This document shows positions 26,971-36,140 of a DNA stretch of 64,000 nucleotides, in pieces. Below the pieces are notes generated by a model. It was not told the DNA's origin, did not search any database, and saw only the letters and a program-made list of their open reading frames with translations. Position 1 is the first letter of the stretch, and each line of letters begins with the position of its first letter. The stretch is from Streptomyces longhuiensis (GTDB lineage Bacteria > Actinomycetota > Actinomycetes > Streptomycetales > Streptomycetaceae). The stretch is from contig NZ_CP085173.1 in assembly GCF_020616555.1 (NCBI RefSeq), positions 4,289,501 through 4,353,500 of the forward strand, written 5' to 3'. The translations under genes and the position numbers were made by a program.

Positions 26971-29055
26971 TCACTCGGGGCCGAGCGTGCCGTCCGTCAG
27001 TCCGTCGTGCAGGCCCCGCACGAGCTGTTCGCCGAGGCGCGCGGCCTGGCGCAGGGCGTCCTCGAACCCGGCCAGGGCGCGGAAGCGTTCGCCGTAGCGG
27101 CGCTGGTCGGCGAGTGGCAGGCGCGGGAGTTGGAGGCGGCGCACGTCCAGGCGCGTCGCGGTGGACGCGAAGCTGCTGGCCTGACGGTTGTTGGCGGTGC
27201 CGCGCAGGAACCCGGCGAGGAACCAGGGGTCGAGCGCGGCCCGGTCGGGACGCAGCAGCGTCAGGCCGCGGCCGAGCGCGGCGCCCGCGGTGGCCTCGTC
27301 GACGACGCGGACGACCGCCCCGCCGCCCGCCGCCGGCACGACGACGTCGCCCGCCTCGACGAGTACGGGCTCCTCGTCGCCGCCCTGGGGCGATCCGGAG
27401 GGTGCGGTGCCGGCGAGGACGTCGTGGTCGGTGAGGACGGGCACGCGCGCGGAACCGCCGGTGGCGGGACCCGAGCTCGCCGGGGCGGTCCGCAGCAACA
27501 GGGCGCCCGCGCGGGCGAGTTCGCCCACCGTCGTCTGCGGCCAGCGGGCCGGGCTCTGCGCGGCGGGCGGGGTGTCGGGGGCGCGGTCGGCGGTGAGGCG
27601 CAGGGTGTCTCCGAGGCGGGTGCGGACCGCGGCGAGCTCCTCGGCGCCGCCGCCCGCGGCCGGGGGCGGCAGCCGGCGCGCGGGCGCGAGGTCGACCTCG
27701 TCGTCGAGCAGCTCGATCACGGGCACGGAGCGGGCCACGCCGGGCAGTTCCTCGATCGTGCCGTCGCGGTCGAAGGGCCGCCAGGCGTCGAGGACGGCCT
27801 GCTGGACCTGCTCCCACGGCAGCTTGTCGCGTCCGTCGCCGGAGCCCGCCGGGGCGCCGCCGGTCGTCTCGACGAGGAGGAGTTCCGGCGCGGGCGGTGT
27901 GCCGGCGCCGGGCCTGCGCAGGACCCACAGGTGCAGCGGGATGTTGTTGGGCGGGACGGAGCCCGCGGGCAGGGCGATCACGGCACGCAGGGCGCCGCGG
28001 CGCAGCAGGTCGGCGCGGATGCGACGGCCCGAACGCCGGGAGGCGGCGGCGGGCGGCATCAGCAGGACGGCGGTGCCGCCGTCGCGCAGACGGGCCAACG
28101 CGTGCTGGATCCAGGCGAGTTCGGACTCGGTGCGGGCCGGGAAGCCGTACTCCCAGCGGGCGTCGTAGGCGAGTTCGTCGTGGCCCCAGTTGCGTTCGTT
28201 GAACGGCGGGTGGGCGAGCACGGCGTCGGCGCGGACGTCGGGGAACGCGTCGGCGCGCAGGGTGTCGCCGGCCGCGGTGCGCACGGTGGCACCGCCTGCG
28301 GCCGCGGTGCCGAGCGCGAGGCGGAGCGCGGTGAGGGCGGCCAGGTCGGGGGCGCTGTCCTGGCCGTGAAGGCGCTGGTCCGGCTCGGGTGAGAGGTCGC
28401 GCACGGCGCGCAGCAGGGCGCCGGTGCCGCAGGCCGGGTCGAGCACGGTGCGGGCGGGTCCGGCGAGGGCGGCCATGAGCTGGGCGGGGCCCGCGGGCGT
28501 GAGCGTGTACTGGCGCGGGTTGGCGTCGAGATGACGGCCGAGCAGGAACTCGTACGCCTGGCGGGCGCCCAGTTCCGCGGCGAGTTCGGCGGCGCCGCGC
28601 AGCAGCGGGACGGAGGACAGGAGCCCGGTGTCGGGCAGGCGTACGGCGCGCTCGTCGCGGGGGCCGAAGCGGCGGGTGAGGACCTCGTCGAGGGCGGCCG
28701 GGAGGCGCTGGGCGAGGTGCTCGTCGGAGACCGCGGCGAGTTCGAGCCAGTCGGTGGGCCGGTCGTGCACGAGGAGCAGGGCGCAGCCGGTGTGCAGGAG
28801 CGCGGCGCCGGGGCCCGCGGGGTGCCCGGCGAGCTGCTGCCACACGCGTTCACGCAGCGGGACCTCGGCGAGCTTGCCCTGCTCGCGCAGCCAGTTCTCG
28901 ACGTCGGTGAGGGCGAAGGAGGGGCTGGTCTCGGTCCCGCCGACGGGCTTGGGGAAATCGGGGTGGCGGCGGCGCCAGTTGCTGACGGCGGCGCGGCCGA
29001 CCCCCGCGAGCCGGGCGATCCCGGCCGCGGTCACTTCTGTGGCGTTGTCCTGCAC
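26971..29055 (-). CDS. N6-adenine DNA methylase, type I HsdM-like with helix-turn-helix and HsdS-like tail
   Basis: A 694-residue protein. Residues 5-65 form a helix-turn-helix (GIARLAGVGRAAVSNWRRRHPDFP). The methylase core carries SAM motif I TVLDPACGTGALL (about 202-214) and catalytic motif IV HPPFNERNW (about 281-289), with His-Pro-Pro-Phe in place of the usual Asn-Pro-Pro-Tyr/Phe. The C-terminal 250 residues (VLTDHDVLAGTAPSG; LRGTANNRQASSFASTATRLDVRRLQLP) resemble a single HsdS target-recognition half. GTG 29055 is preceded by GGGGAG. No HsdR nuclease is adjacent, so it is an orphan. It may regulate rather than restrict. Confidence 0.85.
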   Translation of the reverse strand: MQDNATEVTAAGIARLAGVGRAAVSNWRRRHPDFPKPVGGTETSPSFALTDVENWLREQGKLAEVPLRERVWQQLAGHPAGPGAALLHTGCALLLVHDRPTDWLELAAVSDEHLAQRLPAALDEVLTRRFGPRDERAVRLPDTGLLSSVPLLRGAAELAAELGARQAYEFLLGRHLDANPRQYTLTPAGPAQLMAALAGPARTVLDPACGTGALLRAVRDLSPEPDQRLHGQDSAPDLAALTALRLALGTAAAGGATVRTAAGDTLRADAFPDVRADAVLAHPPFNERNWGHDELAYDARWEYGFPARTESELAWIQHALARLRDGGTAVLLMPPAAASRRSGRRIRADLLRRGALRAVIALPAGSVPPNNIPLHLWVLRRPGAGTPPAPELLLVETTGGAPAGSGDGRDKLPWEQVQQAVLDAWRPFDRDGTIEELPGVARSVPVIELLDDEVDLAPARRLPPPAAGGGAEELAAVRTRLGDTLRLTADRAPDTPPAAQSPARWPQTTVGELARAGALLLRTAPASSGPATGGSARVPVLTDHDVLAGTAPSGSPQGGDEEPVLVEAGDVVVPAAGGGAVVRVVDEATAGAALGRGLTLLRPDRAALDPWFLAGFLRGTANNRQASSFASTATRLDVRRLQLPRLPLADQRRYGERFRALAGFEDALRQAARLGEQLVRGLHDGLTDGTLGPE

Positions 29056-29125
29056 CCGGCGTGCTCCCCTCGGCTCCCCCGCATGACTGTGGCGCCGAGC
29101 ATACCCGCGAACACGTAAGCGCCCC

Positions 29126-29192
29126 ATTCACGATCGTGTACACACTCGACTCCGTGAATCGTGTTGACTCGGTTCACAAGCTCTGCTCTTAT
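29126..29192. promoter_or_regulatory. Divergent regulatory region with inverted repeat and -35 box
   Basis: ATTCACG (29126-29132) and CGTGAAT (29153-29159) form an inverted repeat, with CACGAT/ATCGTG (29129-29134, 29158-29163) nested in it. TTGACT (29164-29169) is a good + strand -35 but its -10 is poor. It lies between the methylase (minus) and the secreted-protein gene (plus); the methylase helix-turn-helix is a possible binder. Confidence 0.45.
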
Positions 29193-29254
29193 TGACCCAT
29201 CGAAACGAGCGGTCGCCGGAATCGAGGGGCCGCCTTCTGTTGGGGGGATCAGTC

Positions 29255-29755
29255 ATGGGCATGAAGACCAAGGTCGCGCTGGGTGCGGTCGTCGGGATCG
29301 TCGTCATCGGCGTCGTATCGGCGAACTCCGGCGACAACGGCGACAACGGCAACGGGGGGAAGGGCGGCGGCACCTCCGCCGCCGCGGACAAGAACGCGGG
29401 CGGCTCCGGCGACAAGGCCGGCCAGGCCGACGACGGGGCCAAGTCCGACTCCGGCGACAAGGGCACGTCGAAGGCCTCGCAGGCCGAGCAGTTCAAGGCC
29501 TTCGTCGCGAAGAACGGCACGCCCAAGGAGAAGGCCGCCGTCACCCACGTCCTCAAGGTGCAGGGCGCCGACCAGCAGAACGACATCCTCGACAGCGCCG
29601 ACGTCTACACCGACTTCACCGGCGGCCTGATGGGCGAGGGCTCCGGCCCCTCCAAGCTGATCGCCTCCGCGTTCGCGGACTGGAAGGACAGCAAGAACGG
29701 CCTCGTCACGGTCTACGACGCCGACGGCGAAGTCATCACCAACGGCAACTTCTGA
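29255..29755 (+). CDS. Membrane-anchored or secreted hypothetical protein
   Basis: A 166-residue protein. N-terminal hydrophobic segment MKTKVALGAVVGIVVIGVVSA, no lipobox Cys, then a low-complexity Gly/Asp/Asn/Ser/Lys-rich stretch (about 22-75) and a small domain (QFKAFVAKNGTPKEKAAVTHV to VYDADGEVITNGNF). Family not recognised. ATG 29255 is chosen because GGGGGGAT lies eight bases upstream. The next gene follows after 57 bases on the same strand. Confidence 0.75.
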   Translation: MGMKTKVALGAVVGIVVIGVVSANSGDNGDNGNGGKGGGTSAAADKNAGGSGDKAGQADDGAKSDSGDKGTSKASQAEQFKAFVAKNGTPKEKAAVTHVLKVQGADQQNDILDSADVYTDFTGGLMGEGSGPSKLIASAFADWKDSKNGLVTVYDADGEVITNGNF

Positions 29756-29812
29756 CGGCCGCACACCACCGCTCCGCCTCCACCACCTCAACCACTCACC
29801 CGGGGAACTCCC

Positions 29813-30577
29813 ATGCGCCGCAGCACACTTGCCGCCCTCTGCCTCACCGCCGTCACGGCCACCCTCTCGCTCACCGCGTGCGGGACCGGCGGCCCCGGTG
29901 ACGCCGCGGGCCCGAACGACAAGCCCAAGGCCCCCTTCGCCGACCTGTCGGGACCGCAGATCGCCAACAAGGCGATGAAGGCCACCCGCGGCGCCTCGTC
30001 CCTCACCATCAAGGGCGACGCGGCCGACGGGGACGGGGGGCAGATCGCCCTCGACGTCGCCCTCGACAAGAAGGGCGAGTGCGCCGGGTCGATGGGCATG
30101 AAGGGGCAGGGCAAGGTCGACCTGATCAAGACGGGCCCGACCATGTACCTCAAGTCCGACGAGGCGTTCCTGCGCGCGCAGGCCGAGGGCGAGTCCAAGG
30201 CGGAGACCGACGCCGTCGTGAAGATGCTCGCGGGCCGCTGGATGAAGTCGAAGGCGGACAGCCCCGACGCCAAGGACATGGCGGACTTCTGCGATCTCGA
30301 CTCGATGCTCGCCGAGTTCAAGAGCAACGACACCCTCGCCCGTAAGGGCAGGGCGACGACGGTCGACGGCACCCCCGCGTTCACGGTCACCGAGACCGAC
30401 GGCAAGGACGAGTTCACGCTCTATGTCGCGACCGAGGGCAAGCCGTACGTGCTCAAGCTCGTCACCAAGTCCGCCAAGGAGCCGGCGTCGCTCACGTTCT
30501 CGGACTACGACAAGCCGGTCAAGGCCGCCCCGCCGGCCGACAAGGACATCGTCGACCTCGACAAGCTGGACGGCTGA
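29813..30577 (+). CDS. Lipoprotein, LppX/LprG-like fold predicted
   Basis: A 254-residue lipoprotein with lipobox LSLTACGTG (Cys23). The mature domain has the alternating pattern of LppX/LprAFG-type lipid-binding lipoproteins (ANKAMKATRGASSLTIKGDA; GPTMYLKSDEAFLRA; VATEGKPYVLKLVTKSAKEPASLTFSDYDKPV). In Streptomyces this family is common and its cargo unknown. Likely co-transcribed with the gene at 29255. It converges with the HNH gene, 18 bases between stops. Confidence 0.82.
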   Translation: MRRSTLAALCLTAVTATLSLTACGTGGPGDAAGPNDKPKAPFADLSGPQIANKAMKATRGASSLTIKGDAADGDGGQIALDVALDKKGECAGSMGMKGQGKVDLIKTGPTMYLKSDEAFLRAQAEGESKAETDAVVKMLAGRWMKSKADSPDAKDMADFCDLDSMLAEFKSNDTLARKGRATTVDGTPAFTVTETDGKDEFTLYVATEGKPYVLKLVTKSAKEPASLTFSDYDKPVKAAPPADKDIVDLDKLDG

Positions 30578-30595
30578 ACCGGCCCGCGCACGCGG

Positions 30596-31309
30596 TCACT
30601 TGGCGTGGAAGCGCTCCGGCGCCGACGTCGGGTTGCCGCCCGTGGGCAGCGCCTGGTCGGGACAGGTCGACAGCACCCGCTTCATCGCGTCCCGCTCACC
30701 GGCCGTCACCCACAGCCCGTACTTCTTCTTCACGGCGACCTGCCCGGCGACGTACGTGCACCGGTACCCCTTGCGGGGCGGCAGCCAGGTCGCCGTATCG
30801 CCCTCGCCCTTGCTGCGGTTGGGGCCCGCGTCGACGGCGAGAAGGTTGAGCGGGTCGTTGGCCAGGGCGATGCGCTTGCTCGGGTCCCACTTCTGGGCGC
30901 CCTTCTGCCAGGCGTCGGAGAGGGCCACCAGATGGTCGATGTCGACCTGGCTGCGGCCGCGCGCGAACGCGATCTCCTTGCCGGTGTACGGGTCGGAGGC
31001 GAGCGTCCCGGACACGACCGTGCAGCGCCCGTCGCGGAACTTCACCCCGGTCAGGTCCCGCTTGAGTATGTCGTCCCGGGTGTCGCAGCCGTTCGAGTCG
31101 GTGTCGGCCCAGGCGCTGCCGAAGCGGCCCCGGTCGTAACCGGTCTTGGGCGCCCGCCCCTTGACGGTCAGCGAGTTCACGGCGTCGAGGGCACTGCCCG
31201 CCTTGTACTCGGGCCCCGACCCCGACTCGCCCTGCTTCTCCACGGTGCAGCCGGTGGCGGCGGCCACGGTCACCAGTACGGCGGCGACGGCCCGCCCAGC
31301 GCCTCGCAT
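30596..31309 (-). CDS. Secreted HNH-type nuclease lipoprotein (DUF1524/GmrSD-C-like)
   Basis: A 237-residue exported protein with a signal sequence and a TGC lipobox-like end (ATGCTVEK). The nuclease core matches the His-Me finger family: VDIDHLVALSDAW (metal/catalytic His), then DPLNLLAVDAGPNRSKGEGDTATWLPP with the Asn and basic residues. Four Cys could form disulphides outside the cell. ATG 31309 sits seven bases after GGGGGGAG; GTG 31312 is possible. Probable extracellular DNA degradation or nutrient scavenging. Confidence 0.87.
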   Translation of the reverse strand: MRGAGRAVAAVLVTVAAATGCTVEKQGESGSGPEYKAGSALDAVNSLTVKGRAPKTGYDRGRFGSAWADTDSNGCDTRDDILKRDLTGVKFRDGRCTVVSGTLASDPYTGKEIAFARGRSQVDIDHLVALSDAWQKGAQKWDPSKRIALANDPLNLLAVDAGPNRSKGEGDTATWLPPRKGYRCTYVAGQVAVKKKYGLWVTAGERDAMKRVLSTCPDQALPTGGNPTSAPERFHAK

Positions 31310-31404
31310 CACGACGCTCCCCCCTGCTAGTCCGGTTTCGGTGTCACCGTATCGGGTGAGCGCGCCCGTCGGCCGGGCGCACCGGGGCGCGCGGAAGCAG
31401 GCAC

Positions 31405-31455
31405 CTTCCCGGTCCCCCTCCCGGTCCCCCTCCCGGTCACACCTGCCCGGTCACA
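31405..31455. repeat. Short tandem repeats after SCO6745-family gene
   Basis: Three tandem 12-base units of the type CCCTCCCGGTCC followed by two 14-base units containing CCCGGTCACACCT. They overlap the 3' end of the gene at 31451 and fill the gap to the HNH gene. Confidence 0.6.
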
Positions 31456-32329
31456 CCTTCCCGATGCCGAGTGTCGTCTCCGACGGCAGCAGTCCGGAGC
31501 CGAGGACCTCCACCCACAGGGGGCCGAGGAGGTCGGAGAGCCGGGCCGTGTACGCCGGGCCGAGCGTGCGCCACGGTGCGGCGGCCAGCTCGTCCGTACG
31601 CTCCTCCACCTCCGCCCGCAGGGCCTTTCCGTCCTCCGTTGCGGAGCCCTTCTCGTCCAACAGGCCGCGCGCGACGAGCCGTTCACATGCGGCGTCCCAC
31701 TGCTCCGGGCTCCAGCCGCGGCTGGTGAACGTCTGAGCGGAGGCGGCGCCCACCCCGGCGAACGACACGAGCGCCTCGACCGGGTCGAGCCCCGCCGCGA
31801 GCAGTGCGGCGAGATGGCCGTCGCCCCGGTGCTCGCGCAGGACCGTCGCCGCCTGCCAGAGCACGAGGTGCGGCTCTTCGGGCCAGGGCAGTTCGGCGTT
31901 GGCTGCGGCCAAGGGGCGGCCCTCGACGTTCACCGCCCCGGCGGCTTCACCGGCGAGCGCGGCGGCCTCGGCGAACTCGGGGCCGTCGAGCCGCTCGCCG
32001 AAGAGCGTGCGGTACGCGCGGTCGACGGAGCGCAGCCGTGCCGTGAGGACCGCGTCCGGTCCCGCGGTCCGCCACGCCGCCGGCACGTGCTCCGCGACCC
32101 TGGCCGGGCTGAAGCTGTAGAACGCCGAGGCCACCCGCGTGGCACCGGCGGCGCCCAGCGGGGCGGCGCGCCAGGCGAAGTAGCTCGGCCACCGCTCGTC
32201 GGTCCGGAACCCGAGCCCGGCCGCCTCCTCGAAGGCCTCGGGCGCGTAGTACAGCACCGCGTGGAGCGGTTCGAGCAGGTGCCACATCTGGCGCACCCTG
32301 CCGGGTTCGACCTCAGCTTTCTCGGACAT
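31451..32329 (-). CDS. SCO6745-family protein
   Basis: A 292-residue all-helical protein of the actinobacterial SCO6745 family. It has the conserved N-terminal block RQMWHLLEPLHAVLYYAPEAFEEA and FYSFSPARVAEHVPAAW, and a winged-helix-like C-terminal part (GWSPEQWDAACERLVARGLLDE). Biochemical role unknown. ATG 32329 with GAGGGG ten bases upstream. Sits downstream of mfd but with its own leader. Confidence 0.82.
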   Translation of the reverse strand: MSEKAEVEPGRVRQMWHLLEPLHAVLYYAPEAFEEAAGLGFRTDERWPSYFAWRAAPLGAAGATRVASAFYSFSPARVAEHVPAAWRTAGPDAVLTARLRSVDRAYRTLFGERLDGPEFAEAAALAGEAAGAVNVEGRPLAAANAELPWPEEPHLVLWQAATVLREHRGDGHLAALLAAGLDPVEALVSFAGVGAASAQTFTSRGWSPEQWDAACERLVARGLLDEKGSATEDGKALRAEVEERTDELAAAPWRTLGPAYTARLSDLLGPLWVEVLGSGLLPSETTLGIGKV

Positions 32330-32394
32330 GACCGACCGTCCCCTCGTCGCACTCGCCCCGTCCCGGACGGGCCCCGGGCCCGTCCCGCGAGACT

Positions 32395-35300
32395 CTACGA
32401 ACCGAGGATCGACGTCAAGAACTCCCCTACCCAGCCCAGGAGTTCGCGTCCGACCAGCGGCTTGCCGCCCACCTTCGCGGTCTTCGGGCGCGGGACGAGC
32501 ACCTGGTGCGCCGCCGCCTTGATGACCGTGCCCGGGTAGAGGCGCTTGAGGCGCAGCTCCTGCGACTCCCTCAGCTCCACGGGGGCGAAGCGGATGTTGT
32601 TGCCCTGGAGGACGATCTCGGCGACGCCGCACGCCCGCGCGAACATGCGCAGGCCGGCGACGAGCAGCAGGTTCTCGACCGGCTCGGGCAGCTTGCCGTA
32701 GCGGTCGGTGAGCTCCTCGCGGACCGCCTTGACGTCCGCTTCGGTGTTCACGGAGGCGATGGCGCGGTAGGCCTGCAGCCTGAGCCGCTCGCCCGGCGCG
32801 TAGTCGTGCGGGACGTGCGCGTCGACCGGCAGCTCGATCTTGACGTCCAGGGGCGGCTCCTCCTCGACGCCGCCCTCGACGGCGGCCCGGTAGTCGGCCA
32901 CCGCCTCGCCGACCATGCGGATGTAGAGGTCGAAGCCGACGCCCGCGATGTGGCCCGACTGCTCACCGCCGAGCAGGTTGCCCGCGCCGCGGATCTCCAG
33001 GTCCTTCATCGCCACGTACATACCGGCGCCCATCTCCGTGTGCTGGGCGATGGTGGCGAGACGCTCGTGCGCGGTCTCGGTGAGCGGCTTCTCCGGCGGG
33101 TACAGGAAGTACGCGTAACCGCGCTCGCGGCCACGGCCGACGCGGCCGCGCAGCTGGTGGAGCTGACTGAGACCGAAGTTGTCGCCGCGCTCGACGATCA
33201 ACGTGTTCGCGTTGGAGATGTCGATGCCCGACTCGACGATCGTCGTCGAGACGAGGACGTCGAACTTCTTCTCCCAGAAGTCCACGACCACCTGTTCCAG
33301 GGCCTGTTCGGACATCTGGCCGTGGGCCGTCGCGATACGCGCCTCGGGGATGATGTCCCGCAGGCGGGCCGCCGCGCGGTCGATGGACTCGACGCGGTTG
33401 TGGATGTAGAAGACCTGGCCCTCGCGCAGCAGTTCACGGCGGACGGCCGCGCCGATCTGCTTCTCCTCGTACGGGCCCACGAAGGTGAGCACCGGGTGGC
33501 GCTCCTCGGGCGGCGTGGTGATCGTCGACATCTCACGGATGCCGGTGACGGCCATTTCGAGCGTACGGGGGATGGGGGTCGCGGACATCGTCAGGACGTC
33601 GACGTTCGCGCGGAGCTTCTTCAGCTGCTCCTTGTGCTCGACGCCGAAGCGCTGCTCCTCGTCGACGATGACGAGGCCGAGGTCCTTGAACTTCGTCTCG
33701 GAGGAGAACAGGCGGTGCGTGCCGATGACGATGTCGACCGCCCCGTCGCGCAGGCCCTCCAGGGTCGCCTTCGACTCGGTCTCCGTCTGGAAGCGCGACA
33801 GCGCCCTCACGTTCACGGGGAACTGGGAGTAGCGCTCGGAGAACGTGCCGAAGTGCTGCTGGACGAGGAGCGTCGTGGGCACGAGGACCGCGACCTGCTT
33901 GCCGTCCTGGACGGCCTTGAACGCGGCGCGCACCGCGATCTCCGTCTTGCCGTAGCCGACGTCGCCGCAGATCAGGCGGTCCATCGGGACCGTCTTCTCC
34001 ATGTCCTCCTTGACCTCGGCGATGGTCGTGAGCTGGTCGGGGGTCTCCACGTACGGGAAGGCGTCCTCCAGCTCGCGCTGCCAGGGCGTGTCCGGGCCGA
34101 AGGAGTGGCCGGGCGCCGCCATGCGCGCCGAGTACAGCTTGATCAGGTCCGCGGCGATCTCCTTGACCGCCTTCTTCGCGCGGGCCTTCGTCTTCGTCCA
34201 GTCCGCGCCGCCGAGCCGGTGCAGCGTCGGGGCCTCGCCGCCGACGTACTTGGTGATCTGCTCGAGCTGGTCGGTGGGGATGTAGAGGCGGTCGCCGGGC
34301 TGGCCGCGCTTGGCGGGCGCGTACTCGACGACGAGGTACTCGCGGGTCGCGCCCTGGACCGTGCGCTGCACCATCTCGATGTAACGGCCCACGCCGTGCT
34401 GCTCGTGGACGATGTAGTCGCCGGACTCTAGGGTGAGCGGGTCGATCGTCTTGCGGCGGCGGGCCGGCATGCGCTGGCCGTCCTTGCCGGCCGCCTTCTG
34501 GCCGGTCAGGTCCGTCTCGGTGAGGACCGCCAGCTTCAGGGCCGGGTCCACGAAGCCGTAGTCGATGGAGCCGCAGGAGACCTGCACGACCGCGGGGCTG
34601 AGCTCGGTGAGGTCCTGGTCGAGGCGGGCCGGGACACCTTCGCCGCCGAGCACCTCGACGGTGCGGGCCGCGGGGCCGTGCGCCTCGGTGACGTAGACGG
34701 TGCGCCAGCCGTCGGACAGCCAGCCCTTGGTGTCGGCGAGCGCCCGCGCGGTGTCGCCGCGGTACGTCTCGGGGGCGTGCATGCCGAGCTTGAGGGTGTC
34801 CGAGCCGAGCTCTTCGTCGGCGGCGAACGGGGAGACGGACCACCACATCATGTCCAGCTCGCGCGCCCGGTCGCGGACGTCGGCGATGGACCGCAGGGAC
34901 GCCGCGTCCACGTCGATGGGGGCCTCGCCGCCGCCGGCCGTGGCCGCCCACGACGCCTGGAGGAACTCCTGCGACGTGGCCACCAGGTCGGCCGCGCGCG
35001 TGCGCACGCGCTCCGGGTCGCACACCACGGCCATGGAGCCCTCGGGCAGCACGTCGAGCAGCAGCTCCATGTCGTCGACGAGGACCGGGGCGAGGGACTC
35101 CATGCCCTCGACCGCGATGCCCTCGGCGATCTTGCCGAGGAGTTCGCCCAGCTCGGGGTGTTCCTCGGCGAGGGCGGCGGCGCGCTCGCGCACCTGGTCG
35201 GTGAGGAGCAGCTCGCGGCAGGGCGGCGCCCACAGGCCGTGCTCGGCGACCTCCAGGGACCGCTGGTCGGCGACCTTGAAGTAGCGGATCTCCTCGACGT

Positions 35301-35925
35301 CGTCGCCCCAGAACTCGACGCGCAGGGGGTGTTCCTCGGTCGGCGGGAAGACGTCGAGGATGCCGCCGCGCACGGCGAACTCGCCGCGCTTCTCGACGAG
35401 TTCGACCCGGGAGTAGGCGGCCGCGGCGAGCGCCTCGACGATCTCGTTCAGATCGGCGCTCTGTCCGGTGCCCAGCGCCACGGGCTCCAGGTCGCCGAGC
35501 CCCTTGACCTGCGGCTGGAGCACGGACCTGACGGGGGCGACGACGACGGAGACCGGGCCGGTCTCGGGGTCGTCGGTGCGGGGGTGCGCGAGGCGGCGCA
35601 GGACGGCTAGGCGGCGGCCCACGGTGTCGGAGCGCGGGGAGAGCCGCTCGTGCGGGAGCGTCTCCCACGAGGGGTACTCGACGATGCCGTCCGGCGGCAG
35701 CAGCGAGCGCAGTGCCGCGGCCAGGTCCTCGGCCTCCCGCCCGGTGGCGGTCACGGCCAGCACGGTCCGCCCGGTCCGCCGCGCGAGAGCGGCCACCGCG
35801 AAGGGCCGCGCGGCGGGCGGGCCGACGAGGTCGACATGCGGGCGGTGCCCGTCGGTGGCGGCCTTCACCGCTTCGGCGAGCGCCGGGTCTCGTACTACGG
35901 CGTCCAGCAGACCGTGCAGGCTCAT
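32395..35925 (-). CDS. mfd: Transcription-repair coupling factor
   Basis: A 1176-residue ATP-dependent translocase that removes stalled RNA polymerase and recruits UvrA. Order of domains: UvrB-like N-terminal region (about 1-350), CarD-like RNA-polymerase interaction domain (SGDYIVHEQHGVGRYIEM to YAPAKRGQPGDRLYIP), superfamily 2 motor with Walker A GDVGYGKTEIA, DEEQ box VDEEQRFGVEHKEQ, motif TMSATPIPRTLEMA, TRG region RVGRGRERGYAYFLYP, and the C-terminal UvrA-inhibitory domain. Full length for the family. ATG 35925 with GAAGG-like sequence upstream. Confidence 0.97.
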   Translation of the reverse strand: MSLHGLLDAVVRDPALAEAVKAATDGHRPHVDLVGPPAARPFAVAALARRTGRTVLAVTATGREAEDLAAALRSLLPPDGIVEYPSWETLPHERLSPRSDTVGRRLAVLRRLAHPRTDDPETGPVSVVVAPVRSVLQPQVKGLGDLEPVALGTGQSADLNEIVEALAAAAYSRVELVEKRGEFAVRGGILDVFPPTEEHPLRVEFWGDDVEEIRYFKVADQRSLEVAEHGLWAPPCRELLLTDQVRERAAALAEEHPELGELLGKIAEGIAVEGMESLAPVLVDDMELLLDVLPEGSMAVVCDPERVRTRAADLVATSQEFLQASWAATAGGGEAPIDVDAASLRSIADVRDRARELDMMWWSVSPFAADEELGSDTLKLGMHAPETYRGDTARALADTKGWLSDGWRTVYVTEAHGPAARTVEVLGGEGVPARLDQDLTELSPAVVQVSCGSIDYGFVDPALKLAVLTETDLTGQKAAGKDGQRMPARRRKTIDPLTLESGDYIVHEQHGVGRYIEMVQRTVQGATREYLVVEYAPAKRGQPGDRLYIPTDQLEQITKYVGGEAPTLHRLGGADWTKTKARAKKAVKEIAADLIKLYSARMAAPGHSFGPDTPWQRELEDAFPYVETPDQLTTIAEVKEDMEKTVPMDRLICGDVGYGKTEIAVRAAFKAVQDGKQVAVLVPTTLLVQQHFGTFSERYSQFPVNVRALSRFQTETESKATLEGLRDGAVDIVIGTHRLFSSETKFKDLGLVIVDEEQRFGVEHKEQLKKLRANVDVLTMSATPIPRTLEMAVTGIREMSTITTPPEERHPVLTFVGPYEEKQIGAAVRRELLREGQVFYIHNRVESIDRAAARLRDIIPEARIATAHGQMSEQALEQVVVDFWEKKFDVLVSTTIVESGIDISNANTLIVERGDNFGLSQLHQLRGRVGRGRERGYAYFLYPPEKPLTETAHERLATIAQHTEMGAGMYVAMKDLEIRGAGNLLGGEQSGHIAGVGFDLYIRMVGEAVADYRAAVEGGVEEEPPLDVKIELPVDAHVPHDYAPGERLRLQAYRAIASVNTEADVKAVREELTDRYGKLPEPVENLLLVAGLRMFARACGVAEIVLQGNNIRFAPVELRESQELRLKRLYPGTVIKAAAHQVLVPRPKTAKVGGKPLVGRELLGWVGEFLTSILGS

Positions 35926-36140
35926 GAAGGGCTTCCATCCCGGGGAGTGGGCAACGCGAACCGCCCGACACGTCGAACGGGCCGGGGGTCTTCCAGACTA
36001 CGACGCGCCGCCGACAGCCGCGTGCGGATCATTCGCGGATCACATGCATGGTCCCCGGGGCGCACGGCGGCCCCGGAGTGTCCGGGTGGGACACTCCGGG
36101 GCCGCCGTCCCCGTTCCCCCGTTCGCATCGCCCCGCGGAG

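Noticed and set aside
32506..34431. Long + strand frame opposite mfd
   Set aside because: Val/Asp/Leu-rich antisense shadow of the helicase gene.
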